Below, piece after piece: positions 43,258-51,808 of a stretch of DNA of 64,000 bases. The notes under the pieces were generated by a model. It did not search any database. It was not told where the DNA came from and was given only the letters and a program-made list of their open reading frames with translations. The position numbers and the translations under genes are program-made. This DNA comes from Alphaproteobacteria bacterium. GTDB taxonomy: Bacteria; Pseudomonadota; Alphaproteobacteria; UBA8366; GCA-2717185. How positions within the stretch are numbered: position 1 is the stretch's first letter; each line of letters opens with the position of its first letter. The stretch is from assembly GCA_012103325.1 (NCBI GenBank), contig WLWY01000003.1, forward strand, positions 62,001-126,000, in the 5' to 3' direction.

Positions 43258-44541
43258 TCACAGGGGCTGGCGGCGCAGAATTGCAACCGCTTCGACATGG
43301 GGAGACCAGGGAAACTGATCGATCGGCAGGACGGATTCCACTGTATAGCCGCCGTCTGCGAGGATGCGGAGATCGCGCGCCAGGGTTGCTGGATTACAAG
43401 ATACAGCGACGATATTAACTACTTTGGACGCGGCCAATTGTGCTGCTTGTGCCTTTGCGCCGGATCGGGGCGGGTCGAAGACGACCGTATCGAATGTTTC
43501 CAACTCGCGTGGTGTCAGCGGCATGCGCGCGAGATCCCTTTCGGTTGCCGTTACCGGATGCCCGGCCGCGGCCCGGCGGATCGCGGCAATCATTTCGGCG
43601 TCCCCCTCGAACGCATGCGTTGGTGCCAGGCGCGACAAGGGAAAGGTCAATGTGCCGCAACCGGCATAAAGGTCGGCGATGCGTTTTGCATCGGACAAGG
43701 TGGAGACGACAGTGCGGACGATGGCTTTTTCTCCCGCGGCACTGGGCTGCAGGAAGGCGCCCGGCGGCGGTCTGACGGCTGCGTCTCCGAACGATAGTCT
43801 TGGTTGGCGTCTTTCCGCGACCGGTTCGGCGCCGCCCCGTGCGTCCCAAGCGATGCGGGCCAGATCGTGATGGTCAGCGAACTGCGCCAGCGTTTCGCGG
43901 TCCGTCAAGGTAAGGTCGGCGAAGACATCGGACCGAAGCAGCAGGTCTATGCCGTTATCGGTTTCGGTGACGAGTATCGATGCCTTGCGCCCGATAGCGT
44001 CGAGCGTTCCGGAAAGTGCGCGTAGCGGATCGATGAGTGCGGCGATCGCAGGCCGAATGGCTGGACATTCCCGGATGTCGACGACGTGCCGGCTGCGTGC
44101 GGCCTTGAAGCCGATGATCGACGCGCGGCCCTTATGCACGGACAGCCGGACCCGTCGCCGTTCCCCGGCATCTATAACGAAGGTGTTCGCGACGTCGATG
44201 CTTTCAAAACCTCTGCGCCCCATTGCGGTCACGATGAAGCCGCGTTTCGCCGCTGCAATCGCATCGTTCGAAAGATGCTGGAGGGAACACCCACCGCAGG
44301 TGCCGAAGTGAGCACAGACCGGATCGATGCGATCCGGTCCGGGCGTAACGACGTTCTCGATCTTTGCGAAGCGGCCATCCTTCCGCTGTTCACCCTGTGT
44401 AATGATGAGCCGGTCGCCGGGTGCTGCATAAGGAACGTAATATCGCTCGCCGGCACCATTTGCGATCCCATCCCCTTGGATGCCGATATTCGCAATCGTT
44501 ACCTCGGAAAACTTCGATTTATTTGGATCTGTTTTGTTCAT
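43258..44541 (-). CDS. 23S/tRNA m5U-type RNA methyltransferase (RlmD/TrmA family)
   Basis: 427 residues. A TRAM RNA-binding domain (about 10-65) is followed by the [4Fe-4S] ligands C76, C82 and C85 in CAHFGTCGGC and C159 in RECPAI. The C-terminal Rossmann domain has DLYAGCGTLTFPL (SAM loop), VVFDPPRSGA (motif IV) and VAVSCNPATLARDL with the catalytic Cys. It makes 5-methyluridine in rRNA or tRNA using SAM; RlmD and TrmA-like members cannot be separated with certainty by eye. A palindrome overlaps its start codon. Confidence 0.9.
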   Translation of the reverse strand: MNKTDPNKSKFSEVTIANIGIQGDGIANGAGERYYVPYAAPGDRLIITQGEQRKDGRFAKIENVVTPGPDRIDPVCAHFGTCGGCSLQHLSNDAIAAAKRGFIVTAMGRRGFESIDVANTFVIDAGERRRVRLSVHKGRASIIGFKAARSRHVVDIRECPAIRPAIAALIDPLRALSGTLDAIGRKASILVTETDNGIDLLLRSDVFADLTLTDRETLAQFADHHDLARIAWDARGGAEPVAERRQPRLSFGDAAVRPPPGAFLQPSAAGEKAIVRTVVSTLSDAKRIADLYAGCGTLTFPLSRLAPTHAFEGDAEMIAAIRRAAAGHPVTATERDLARMPLTPRELETFDTVVFDPPRSGAKAQAAQLAASKVVNIVAVSCNPATLARDLRILADGGYTVESVLPIDQFPWSPHVEAVAILRRQPL

Positions 44542-44555
44542 ACTTAATTAAGTAT
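44540..44555. promoter_or_regulatory. Perfect 16-base AT-rich palindrome at the RNA methyltransferase start
   Basis: ATACTTAATTAAGTAT reads the same on both strands and includes the first bases of the minus-strand ATG at 44541. It could be an operator or part of a divergent promoter shared with the MotA-like gene; there is no other evidence. Confidence 0.3.
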
Positions 44556-44663
44556 AAATAAAGACATTAACGTGAGTTGCGGTTTTCGCTATGGTTGCGG
44601 AACCGCTGAAGCATTTGGGAAGGGGGCCTGTCGCGAAGAGCGGCGGGTCGATGCTGGCGCCTC

Positions 44664-45461
44664 ATGTCGTTCTCAACCATGTTCGGTTTCCTTGCGGGCC
44701 TCGGGCTGTTTATCGGCTCGGTTTTGCTTGCGACGACCGACGTCGCCGTATTTGTCAGTTTTTCGAGTCTGTTGCTCGTCGTCGGTGGCACGATTGCGGC
44801 GACGTTCTTCGGGCAGGAAGCGCGTTACGTGATTCTCGCCCTCAAGGGTATGGGCAGCATCTTCATACCTCACCGCGTTCATCGCAATATTCTTAATCAG
44901 GAAGTCGGCCGGATTATTCGCTGGGGCTATCTGGTGAAGGAGAAGGGATTCTTGCCGCTGGAGGACGAGATCAAGAAAGTGTCCTCGGATCCGTTTCTCG
45001 TCTTTGGCGTGGAACTTCTGATCACCGGCTACGAAGGCGCGGAAGTGCGCGAGACGCTTCAGAATGTCACCGACAATACCTATGAACGCAACATGGTGCA
45101 GGTCAATATTCTGCGTTCGATGGGGGGCACCGCGCCGGCGTTTGGCATGATCGGCACCTTGATCGGGTTGATCGTGATGCTGGACACGATGGGTAGCGAT
45201 CCCAGTGCGTTGGGGGCGGGACTTGCAGTCGCGCTGAATACGACTTTGTACGGCGTCTTGCTGGCGCGTTTGATTTTCGTCCCCGCGGCCAACAAGCTGC
45301 AGCAGCGCCAGGAAATATTGCGGTTTCGCCACGATCTCGTTGTCGAAGGGATGGCCTTGCTGGCGGAGAAGCGCAGCCCACGGTTCATTCAGGACCGGAT
45401 GAACAGCTTCCTCGATCCGACGATCCGCTTCAACATCGACCAGCAGATGAAGGATCGCTGA
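44664..45461 (+). CDS. MotA/TolQ/ExbB-type proton channel protein
   Basis: 265 residues with hydrophobic helices near 7-25, 30-50, 150-170 and 185-205, and a cytoplasmic loop between helices 2 and 3 as in MotA. The helix 3-4 region MGGTAPAFGMIGTLIGLIVML and ALNTTLYGVLLARLIFVPAA is typical of stator A subunits. With the next gene it would form an ion-driven stator. No flagellar gene is in the window, so it may serve a flagellum encoded elsewhere or another ion-driven machine. The ribosome site is weak. Its TGA overlaps the next ATG by one base. Confidence 0.88.
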   Translation: MSFSTMFGFLAGLGLFIGSVLLATTDVAVFVSFSSLLLVVGGTIAATFFGQEARYVILALKGMGSIFIPHRVHRNILNQEVGRIIRWGYLVKEKGFLPLEDEIKKVSSDPFLVFGVELLITGYEGAEVRETLQNVTDNTYERNMVQVNILRSMGGTAPAFGMIGTLIGLIVMLDTMGSDPSALGAGLAVALNTTLYGVLLARLIFVPAANKLQQRQEILRFRHDLVVEGMALLAEKRSPRFIQDRMNSFLDPTIRFNIDQQMKDR

Positions 45462-46123
45462 TGGCCAAGCGACGGGGGCCGCCGCCTGCAGCGGAAGAAG
45501 AGGACTGGCTGACGACCTATGCGGACGCGATCACTCTGCTCATGGCGTTTTTCGTCATGCTTGTGTCGTTTTCGAAGGTCGACCTCCCGGCTTTCGAAGA
45601 AGCGATGGCCGGTATCAAGAACGAGTTGGGTCGGGAGGAGGCGCCGAAGCGCCCCATGTTCACTTTAGCGCAGAATCTCAATTCGATTCTTGAGGAAGTG
45701 CAAATCGACCAGGACGAGGTTCAGACCGGATTCGATAGTGCTGGCGTGGTGATCGATTTTGAAAGCGGATCCTTTTTCAAACCGGGTTCGGCTGAACTGC
45801 TGCCGGCGGCAAAAAAAATTCTGGTCGAGATTGCCTACGAATTGAGCCAGCCGCCGTATGATTTGTATTTCGTCGATGTCGAAGGACACACCGACGATGC
45901 ACCCATCAATACGCCACAGTTCCCATCCAACTGGGAGTTGTCCACCGCGCGGGCGACCGGCGTTGTTCGCTTCCTTATCGAGGCGGATGTTCAACCCGAA
46001 CGTTTAAAGGCGTCGGGGTATGCGGATGTTAAACCGAAGCTTCCGAATACGGATCTTTTCGGTGAGCCATTACCTGAAAACCGCAAGAAAAATCGCCGTA
46101 TTTCCATTAGACTGCACCCGTGA
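45461..46123 (+). CDS. MotB/OmpA-family stator protein
   Basis: 220 residues: a short basic cytoplasmic N-terminus, one membrane helix with the channel Asp (D22 in WLTTYADAITLLMAFFVMLV), a linker, and a C-terminal OmpA-like peptidoglycan-binding domain (FEKG-like strand, VEGHTDDAPIN near residue 143, NWELSTARATGVVRFLI, NRRISIRL). It pairs with the MotA-like gene, co-translated by a one-base overlap. The protein is shorter than E. coli MotB (308), mainly in the linker and C-terminal tail. Confidence 0.9.
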   Translation: MAKRRGPPPAAEEEDWLTTYADAITLLMAFFVMLVSFSKVDLPAFEEAMAGIKNELGREEAPKRPMFTLAQNLNSILEEVQIDQDEVQTGFDSAGVVIDFESGSFFKPGSAELLPAAKKILVEIAYELSQPPYDLYFVDVEGHTDDAPINTPQFPSNWELSTARATGVVRFLIEADVQPERLKASGYADVKPKLPNTDLFGEPLPENRKKNRRISIRLHP

Positions 46124-46138
46124 AATCAATAGTTCGCA

Positions 46139-46167
46139 TTGACCGCGGCGTGCAGCGCCAATACTAA
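46139..46167 (+). promoter_or_regulatory. Probable sigma-70 promoter for the acetolactate-synthase-like gene
   Basis: TTGACC (46139-46144), 17 bases, TACTAA (46162-46167), placed 62 bases before the ATG at 46230. Confidence 0.5.
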
Positions 46168-46229
46168 TTCAAACTTATTTAAGATTTGCATATGCAGTTT
46201 TATTGGCAAGATCGCTAGAGGGGGAATCT

Positions 46230-47894
46230 ATGAAGGCTTCAGACTTGTTCGTGCGCTGTCTCGAAAACGAGGGCGTTACGCATATCTTCGGTGTCCCCGG
46301 GGAAGAAAACGCAGACGTCATGCTGTCGTTGAACGACAGCCCAATCGACTTCGTATTGTGCCGGCACGAGCAGGCGGCGGCGTTCGCTGCGGACGTGTAT
46401 GGCCGTTTGACTGGTCGGTCGGGTCTTTGTCTCGGTACGCTTGGCCCGGGTGCGACAAATTTGGTGACCGGTGTCGCCGACGGCAACATGGATCGCGCAC
46501 CTGTCGTGTGTCTCATCGGTCAGGCGTCTACGCGCCGGCTGCACAAGGAAAGCCATCAGAACATGGATTCGATTGCCATGTTCAAACCGATTTCGAAATG
46601 GGCGCATTCCATCTACGACGAACGGAATATTCCCGAAGTTGTCCGCAAAGCGTTCAAGATTGCCGAAGCCGAGAAGCCTGGTGCGACGGTGATTGAGCTG
46701 CCGGAAGATATTGCGGAAAACCAAGTTGACGCAAAGCCCATGCCGGTTACCAAGACACGGCGGCCTGCGGCGGATCACAAGGCGATTAAACAGGCAGTCG
46801 ATATCATTGCTGGGGCGAAAAGTCCGCTGATCATCGCTGGTAATGGCGCGATACGGAAACGGGCAGCAGAGCAATTACGACGGTTGGCCCAAAAATCCGG
46901 CATTGGTGTCGTGAACACATTTATGGGCAAGGGTGCTATCCCGAGGACCGATCCGCACTGTCTGTTCACGATGGGCCTACAGGGTCAGGACCACATCAAT
47001 ATGGCGACCGAGGCTGCCGATGTGATCATCTCAATCGGATACGATCTCGTCGAATTCGCGCCTTCGTTCTGGAACAAGGGTGGTGACAAGAAGATCATCC
47101 ATATCGATTTTTGGCCGGCTGAAGTCGACCTCGATTATCAAGTCGATGTCGATATCGTGTCCGATGTCGCCGACGCGCTGTGGCAGATGAACGAAGAGCT
47201 CAACAAGCGCTTTGACGGTGACGGGAAACTGCCGTTGTTTGACATTAACGACCGTCAGAAGCTGCGCCAGAACATCCTCGACGATTTTGCGATGGAGAAG
47301 GACGACACGTCGTTCCCGATGAAGCCGCAGAAAGTACTTTGGGATGTCCGTGAATTTATGGGTGAGGACGACATTCTTCTGAGTGACGTCGGTGCGCATA
47401 AGATGTGGATCTCGCGCTACTATCAGTGCGACACGGCGAACACCTGTCTTATCTCAAACGGTTTTTGTTCGATGGGCTTTGCCTTGCCGGGTGGCATGGG
47501 CGCGAAAATCGCTCTGCCCGACCGGAAGGTTCTGGCGATTTGCGGCGATGCCGGCTTCCTGATGAATGTGCAGGATCTTGAAACGATGGTTCGGCGCAAG
47601 CTTCAGGTCTGTGTCATGGTCTGGGTTGATGGCGAATATGGTCTCATCAAATGGAAGCAGCAGAACCATTTCGACGGTAAACATTCCGAATTGGCGTTTA
47701 CGAACCCCGATTTTGAATTGCTCGCGCAATCGTTCGGCATGTGGGGCAAACATCTCACCAGCCCCGACCAACTGCCAGGGGCGCTTAAAGAAGCTTTCCA
47801 GCAGGACGGCCCTTCAATAATCGCCGTACCGATCGATTATGCGGAAAACATGAAGATGACCAAACGCCTGGGCGATCTTCAATTCAGTATTTGA
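46230..47894 (+). CDS. Thiamine-diphosphate enzyme, acetolactate synthase large-subunit type
   Basis: 554 residues from the ATG at 46230 (MKASDLFVRCLENEGVTHIFGVPGEEN), with GAGGGGGA upstream. The catalytic Glu is E47 in LCRHEQAAAF; GTLGPGATNLVTGVADGNMDRAPVV and the TPP/Mg block GDAGFLMNVQDLETMVRRKL (about residue 441) are clear. This is the AHAS/AlsS branch, which joins two pyruvates into 2-acetolactate, though related carboligases look alike. No regulatory IlvH-type subunit is adjacent, which fits a catabolic AlsS-like or unassigned role. Confidence 0.85.
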   Translation: MKASDLFVRCLENEGVTHIFGVPGEENADVMLSLNDSPIDFVLCRHEQAAAFAADVYGRLTGRSGLCLGTLGPGATNLVTGVADGNMDRAPVVCLIGQASTRRLHKESHQNMDSIAMFKPISKWAHSIYDERNIPEVVRKAFKIAEAEKPGATVIELPEDIAENQVDAKPMPVTKTRRPAADHKAIKQAVDIIAGAKSPLIIAGNGAIRKRAAEQLRRLAQKSGIGVVNTFMGKGAIPRTDPHCLFTMGLQGQDHINMATEAADVIISIGYDLVEFAPSFWNKGGDKKIIHIDFWPAEVDLDYQVDVDIVSDVADALWQMNEELNKRFDGDGKLPLFDINDRQKLRQNILDDFAMEKDDTSFPMKPQKVLWDVREFMGEDDILLSDVGAHKMWISRYYQCDTANTCLISNGFCSMGFALPGGMGAKIALPDRKVLAICGDAGFLMNVQDLETMVRRKLQVCVMVWVDGEYGLIKWKQQNHFDGKHSELAFTNPDFELLAQSFGMWGKHLTSPDQLPGALKEAFQQDGPSIIAVPIDYAENMKMTKRLGDLQFSI

Positions 47895-47923
47895 TCGCCA
47901 ACGCGCCGTAAAGAAAGGGACAG

Positions 47924-47998
47924 GCCGAACAGTGTTGCAGGGTTGGGGAAGTCTGGACGCATTAAGCAATTGTGATGAGCGTCACAGCACTGTTCGGC
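47924..47998. repeat. 11-bp perfect inverted repeat upstream of the MBL-fold gene
   Basis: GCCGAACAGTG (47924-47934) and CACTGTTCGGC (47988-47998) are exact reverse complements separated by 53 bases; the CRP-type palindrome lies inside the right half. It could be a long-range operator pair or the arms of a transcript stem ending the preceding gene. Confidence 0.55.
47971..47986. promoter_or_regulatory. CRP-type binding site
   Basis: TGTGA-TGAGCG-TCACA exactly matches the CRP consensus TGTGA-N6-TCACA. It ends about 80 bases before the MBL-fold gene start, a position suited to activation. A weaker version, TGTGA-N6-TCATT, lies at 54555-54570 in front of the pentaheme gene. Confidence 0.55.
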
Positions 47999-48066
47999 AG
48001 GTCTAGCGTTAACTAGGATGGGGAACGTGGGAAGGCTGGTAAACGCGGAGCGGAAGGTCTGGGGCG

Positions 48067-48891
48067 ATGAGCTTTAAGGTCAAATTTTGGGGCGTGCGAG
48101 GCAGCATCGCCACGCCGTCGCCAAAGCATGTCGCGTTCGGCGGCAATACAAGTTGCGTCGAAGTCGCCTGTGGTGGCCGGCGACTAATATTCGATGCGGG
48201 TACGGGAATTCGCAATCTTGGACATTGGCTACTGCGCAAGAATGTATACGACGCGCATCTTTTGCTCTCGCATACGCACTGGGACCACATAAATGGTTTC
48301 CCCTTTTTCTCGCCAGCATTTCATGAAGACAGCTCCTTTACGATCATGGCCGGGCATGTCAGTGACGATGGCGGCATTAAGCGAATCCTTGCGGGCCAGA
48401 TGACGACACCGACATTTCCGGTGCCGCTTGATGCCATGCGCAGCAGCCTGGCGTTCGAAGATTTCAGAGCGGGCGAAGACTTCAAACTGCACAACGATAT
48501 TCAGGTTCGTACCGCACCGCTCAACCACCCATTTGGCGCAACCGCGTATCGAGTCGAGTACAAGGGCAAGGCGATGTGCTACGTCACGGATACCGAACAT
48601 ATACCCGGCAAGCCGGACGAAAATGTTCTTGGCTTGATCGAGGGCGCCGATCTTGTGATCTACGATTCGACATACACCGATGACGAATTTCCGACCAAGG
48701 TAGGATGGGGTCATTCGACCTGGCAGGAAGGTATTCGGTTGGCACGGGCGGCGGATGCGAAGATGCTGGCGATTTTTCACCACGACCCCGACCATGAGGA
48801 CGGGTTCATGGAGCAGCTTGAAGCCGAATCGCGTTCCGTCTGGCCGGGTGCCATCGTCGCGCGCGAAAATATGCGGATTAATCTCCTTTAG
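48067..48891 (+). CDS. MBL-fold metallo-hydrolase
   Basis: 274 residues. The metal site is H69-x-H71-x-D73-H74 in LLLSHTHWDHINGFPFF, with further ligands in APLNHPFGATAYR, CYVTDTEHIPG and the C-terminal IFHHDPDHED. It begins VKFWGVRGSIATPSPKHVAFGGNTSCVEV without the repeated stretch of secreted lactamases, and resembles phosphodiesterase/RNase Z-like MBL proteins of unknown substrate. No signal peptide. It follows a CRP-type site and an 11-bp inverted repeat. Confidence 0.9.
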   Translation: MSFKVKFWGVRGSIATPSPKHVAFGGNTSCVEVACGGRRLIFDAGTGIRNLGHWLLRKNVYDAHLLLSHTHWDHINGFPFFSPAFHEDSSFTIMAGHVSDDGGIKRILAGQMTTPTFPVPLDAMRSSLAFEDFRAGEDFKLHNDIQVRTAPLNHPFGATAYRVEYKGKAMCYVTDTEHIPGKPDENVLGLIEGADLVIYDSTYTDDEFPTKVGWGHSTWQEGIRLARAADAKMLAIFHHDPDHEDGFMEQLEAESRSVWPGAIVARENMRINLL

Positions 48892-49111
48892 GAGAATTGA
48901 GGAAATATAACTCCCCAGGAAGGCGAATTATCCTTGGTGGGTAGGTGACCAAATAGACGAAAGTGATGCGCGGCGCGGTATTAGACGCTTGAGGCGACTG
49001 CGTTTGAGCGGTAACTTGGAAGGAATGTCGAAGAGTGGATAGATCGTAGACAAAACGGTGTATCCGTTAAGTGAACACGCAATTGAATAGTCTTCGTGCT
49101 CAGGGGGAATC

Positions 49112-50071
49112 ATGCGCAAGGGTAAGATTGCAGAAATGAAGGCCGTATTCTGGACTGCCGTTGTAGCCGGGTTGTTGTTTGCCGGCTTTGGCGCTTCAAA
49201 CTCGGCATTGGCGGCGTTCAAGGTTGGTGCCAAGAAGTGCCAGGAATGTCACACCGCCGAGGCCAAGGTCTGGGAAGGTACGAAGCATTTCAAGTCGTAC
49301 AAAGCCATTCATAAAGACAAGCGCGCGAAGAAGATCGTCAAGGCCGTTGGCGATAAGCGCATGAAGAAATCCAAAACTTGCGCGCTGTGCCATTACACGG
49401 CCGCGCAGAAAGACGCCGGCGCCAAAGTCAAATTGGTTTCGGGGCCCTCTTGCGAAAGCTGCCACGGTGCCGCCTCCGACTGGATTTCGATGCATAACGA
49501 TTATGGCAAGGGCGTTAAGCGCGACGGCGAATCGGCCGATCATAAAGCGGCGCGAATCAAAAATGCGATTGCGGCCGGTATGGTTCGGCCTGAGCGTCTG
49601 TTTGACGTTGCGGCAAACTGCATGTCGTGCCACGGTCTAGCCAATCCGAAGCTTGATGCGAAGGCGGCCGCTGCGATGCTGGATAACGAGCACCCGCTTA
49701 ATCCCGATTTTGAACTCGTCAAATACAGCCAAGGTTCCGTGCGCCATCGCTTCTATCCTCCAGACGTGACGGTGAACAAGGAAATGACGGCGGCCGAGAA
49801 GTCGCAGATGTATGTCATCGGGCAGGCTGCAGCATTGGTGAGCGCAACCATGGCCGCTTCCAAATCGGATCATCCGAAGTACAAGGCCGCTCAGGACAAA
49901 CGAATCGCGAATGCGAAGGCAGCCCTTGATCTCATCAAGGGGCAGGTGCCCGAAGCAGCCGCACTGCTTTCCGATCCGACGCCGGCGAATGGCCGCGCGC
50001 TCGGAGAGGCCGTCAAGGGCAAAGATCTGTCCGGTGCCGTCGGGGGGAAACTTCCGAAGGATTATAAATAG
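49112..50071 (+). CDS. Tetraheme c-type cytochrome (cytochrome c554-like)
   Basis: 319 residues: a signal peptide (about 1-35, FWTAVVAGLLFAGFGASNSALA) then four heme sites CQECH (43-47), CALCH (90-94), CESCH (114-118) and CMSCH (170-174). The heme-binding part resembles the periplasmic cytochrome c554 fold; the C-terminal 120 residues are Ala/Lys-rich helices without heme. The ATG at 49112 has GGGGGAA in front. It opens the electron-transfer cluster and is followed by a hairpin, so it may be made in larger amounts than the genes after it. Confidence 0.9.
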   Translation: MRKGKIAEMKAVFWTAVVAGLLFAGFGASNSALAAFKVGAKKCQECHTAEAKVWEGTKHFKSYKAIHKDKRAKKIVKAVGDKRMKKSKTCALCHYTAAQKDAGAKVKLVSGPSCESCHGAASDWISMHNDYGKGVKRDGESADHKAARIKNAIAAGMVRPERLFDVAANCMSCHGLANPKLDAKAAAAMLDNEHPLNPDFELVKYSQGSVRHRFYPPDVTVNKEMTAAEKSQMYVIGQAAALVSATMAASKSDHPKYKAAQDKRIANAKAALDLIKGQVPEAAALLSDPTPANGRALGEAVKGKDLSGAVGGKLPKDYK

Positions 50072-50080
50072 CGGTCTCGC

Positions 50081-50103
50081 ATCCCGGCGCGGTGCGCCGG
50101 GAT
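50081..50103 (+). terminator. Hairpin after the tetraheme cytochrome gene
   Basis: A perfect 10-bp stem, ATCCCGGCGC and GCGCCGGGAT, around a GGT loop, followed by CGTTTCGG. It is a partial terminator or a 3' stabiliser separating the cytochrome from the downstream operon. Confidence 0.55.
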
Positions 50104-50130
50104 CGTTTCGGTGTTGTTGGGGGGTGACAC

Positions 50131-51808
50131 TTGGTTGACGTCGGTGGAATAGCGACGATGGCTCGGCCGCAACGGTGGTCGACGCCATTCGGCGAGAAAA
50201 TGACGGACGCGGATGTTGAAACGCTGCTCAAGCGTCCTGACATCGCGGCGATTGAAGCCGATAACTTTCCGAAACATACGCCGCTTGCCGGCGTTCTGCG
50301 AAACGATACGCGAATCGTTAAGTATCGTGCCGGCGATATCGTCGTTCGCGAAGGCGACTATGGCAACTCCGCATTCCTCGTTATGGACGGTAGTTTGCGG
50401 GTGGTGCTGGCGCCGGAACTGCCGCAAAACCTTCTCGGTCGGCAGGTGGCGCGGCAAAAGGGCTTTTTCGAAGCGCTGACTCAGCTTTGGAGAAATTCCC
50501 GCGTGCCGGAAGTGCGGGATATCTCGCGCTATCAATCGCAAGGATTGCGTGGCGGGGCCGATAGCGCCAACGCGCGCGTCTTCTTGCAGGATGTGCCGGC
50601 GGTTCTCGATGAACATAGAACGGCGAAGCTCGAAGACGGCGCGTTGTTCGGCGAACTGGCGGCACTGGGCCGCGTGCCACGGACCGCGACGATCTTTGCC
50701 GAAGAAGATTCGACATTGCTGGAAATCCGCTGGCAGGGTTTGCGCGAATTGCGCAAGTACGATGAAGGTTGGCGGCGGATGATCGATCAGCGCTATCGGG
50801 AGAACGCGTTGAAGGCTCATCTGCAGGAAAGCGTGATGTTTTCCCGCCTCGACGAGGACTCGCTGCAGGCGGTGGCAGACAAAGTTCTGTTCGAGACCTA
50901 TGGTTCGTTCGACTGGAACGTTGCCTTTCAGCGGCAACGGCAAAGTGGTAGCGGCAAAGAGCCGATCATCGCGCGTCAGGGCGAGTATCCCGACGGCGTA
51001 TTGATGATCCGGGCCGGGTTTGCGCGGGTCAGCGTTAAGCACGGGAATGGCGAGCGCACGCTTACCTAATCTTGGCGCCGGCAATTACTTTGGATTGGGC
51101 GAGCTTTACGCGGCGTGGAAGAATCCCGAGATCCAGGAAATGGCGCTGCACACGTCGCTTTCCGCACTGGGCTACGTCGATATTCTCCGTGTGCCGGCGC
51201 CAATCCTCGAAGAACATGTTTTCCCGTTCATGGAGACCCCGACATCGACGACGATGGAAATCGCCGGAACGCCGGTCGCCGATGATGCGTTGATGGAATG
51301 GGCGGTGGAAGAGCGGTTCGTCAACGCGACCCGCGTGATGGTGATCGATCTGGACCGCTGCGTGCGGTGCGATGATTGTGTGCGGGCTTGTGCGTCGACG
51401 CATGGCGGCAATCCCCGGTTCCGTCGGCACGGGCGGACGTTCGACAGTATGATGGTGGCCAATGCGTGCATGCATTGTGCCGATCCGGTCTGCATGATCG
51501 GCTGTCCGACGGGGGCCATTCACCGCTCCGTCGAGCACGGGACGGTGATTATCAACGACATTACCTGTATCGGCTGTGCGACCTGCGCCAACTCGTGCCC
51601 CTACAACAACATCTCCATGGTCGCGATCCGCAATCCGGATGGCGCTACGATTACCGACCCGGATAGCGGCAAGCCGATTTTCAAGGCGACGAAATGCGAT
51701 TTCTGTGACGGTCAGCCGGGAGGGCCAGCCTGCGTACGTGCCTGTCCGCACGATGCGCTTAAGCGCGTGCACTTCCAGGAGCTGAATCCGGCGGGGATGG
51801 CGACATGA
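50131..51808 (+). pseudogene. cNMP-binding domain / four-[4Fe-4S] fusion protein with a frameshift
   Basis: One gene read in two frames. The first frame (50131 to TAA at 51067-51069) holds a CRP-like cyclic-nucleotide-binding domain with a large insert (KYRAGDIVVREGDYGNSAFLV; GALFGELAALGRVPRTATIF) and the start of a second (PIIARQGEYPDGVLMIRAGFARVSV). The second frame resumes with LGAGNYFGLGEL and continues to the four ferredoxin motifs: CVRCDDCVRAC, CMHCADPVCMIGC, CIGCATCANSC and C-x2-C-x8-C-x3-C, 16 Cys in all. Removing one A of TAAT near 51068 restores ERTL-TYLGAGNYFG. GGGGGG before the TTG at 50131 supports that start; an ATG at 50158 is the alternative. Its 3' end overlaps the cytochrome b gene by four bases. 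Confidence 0.85.

Noticed and set aside
51020..51808. Stand-alone ferredoxin-type gene starting near 51020
   Set aside because: The first residues are an out-of-frame reading of the upstream cNMP domain; homology starts only at LGAGNYFG, so it is the second half of a frameshifted gene.
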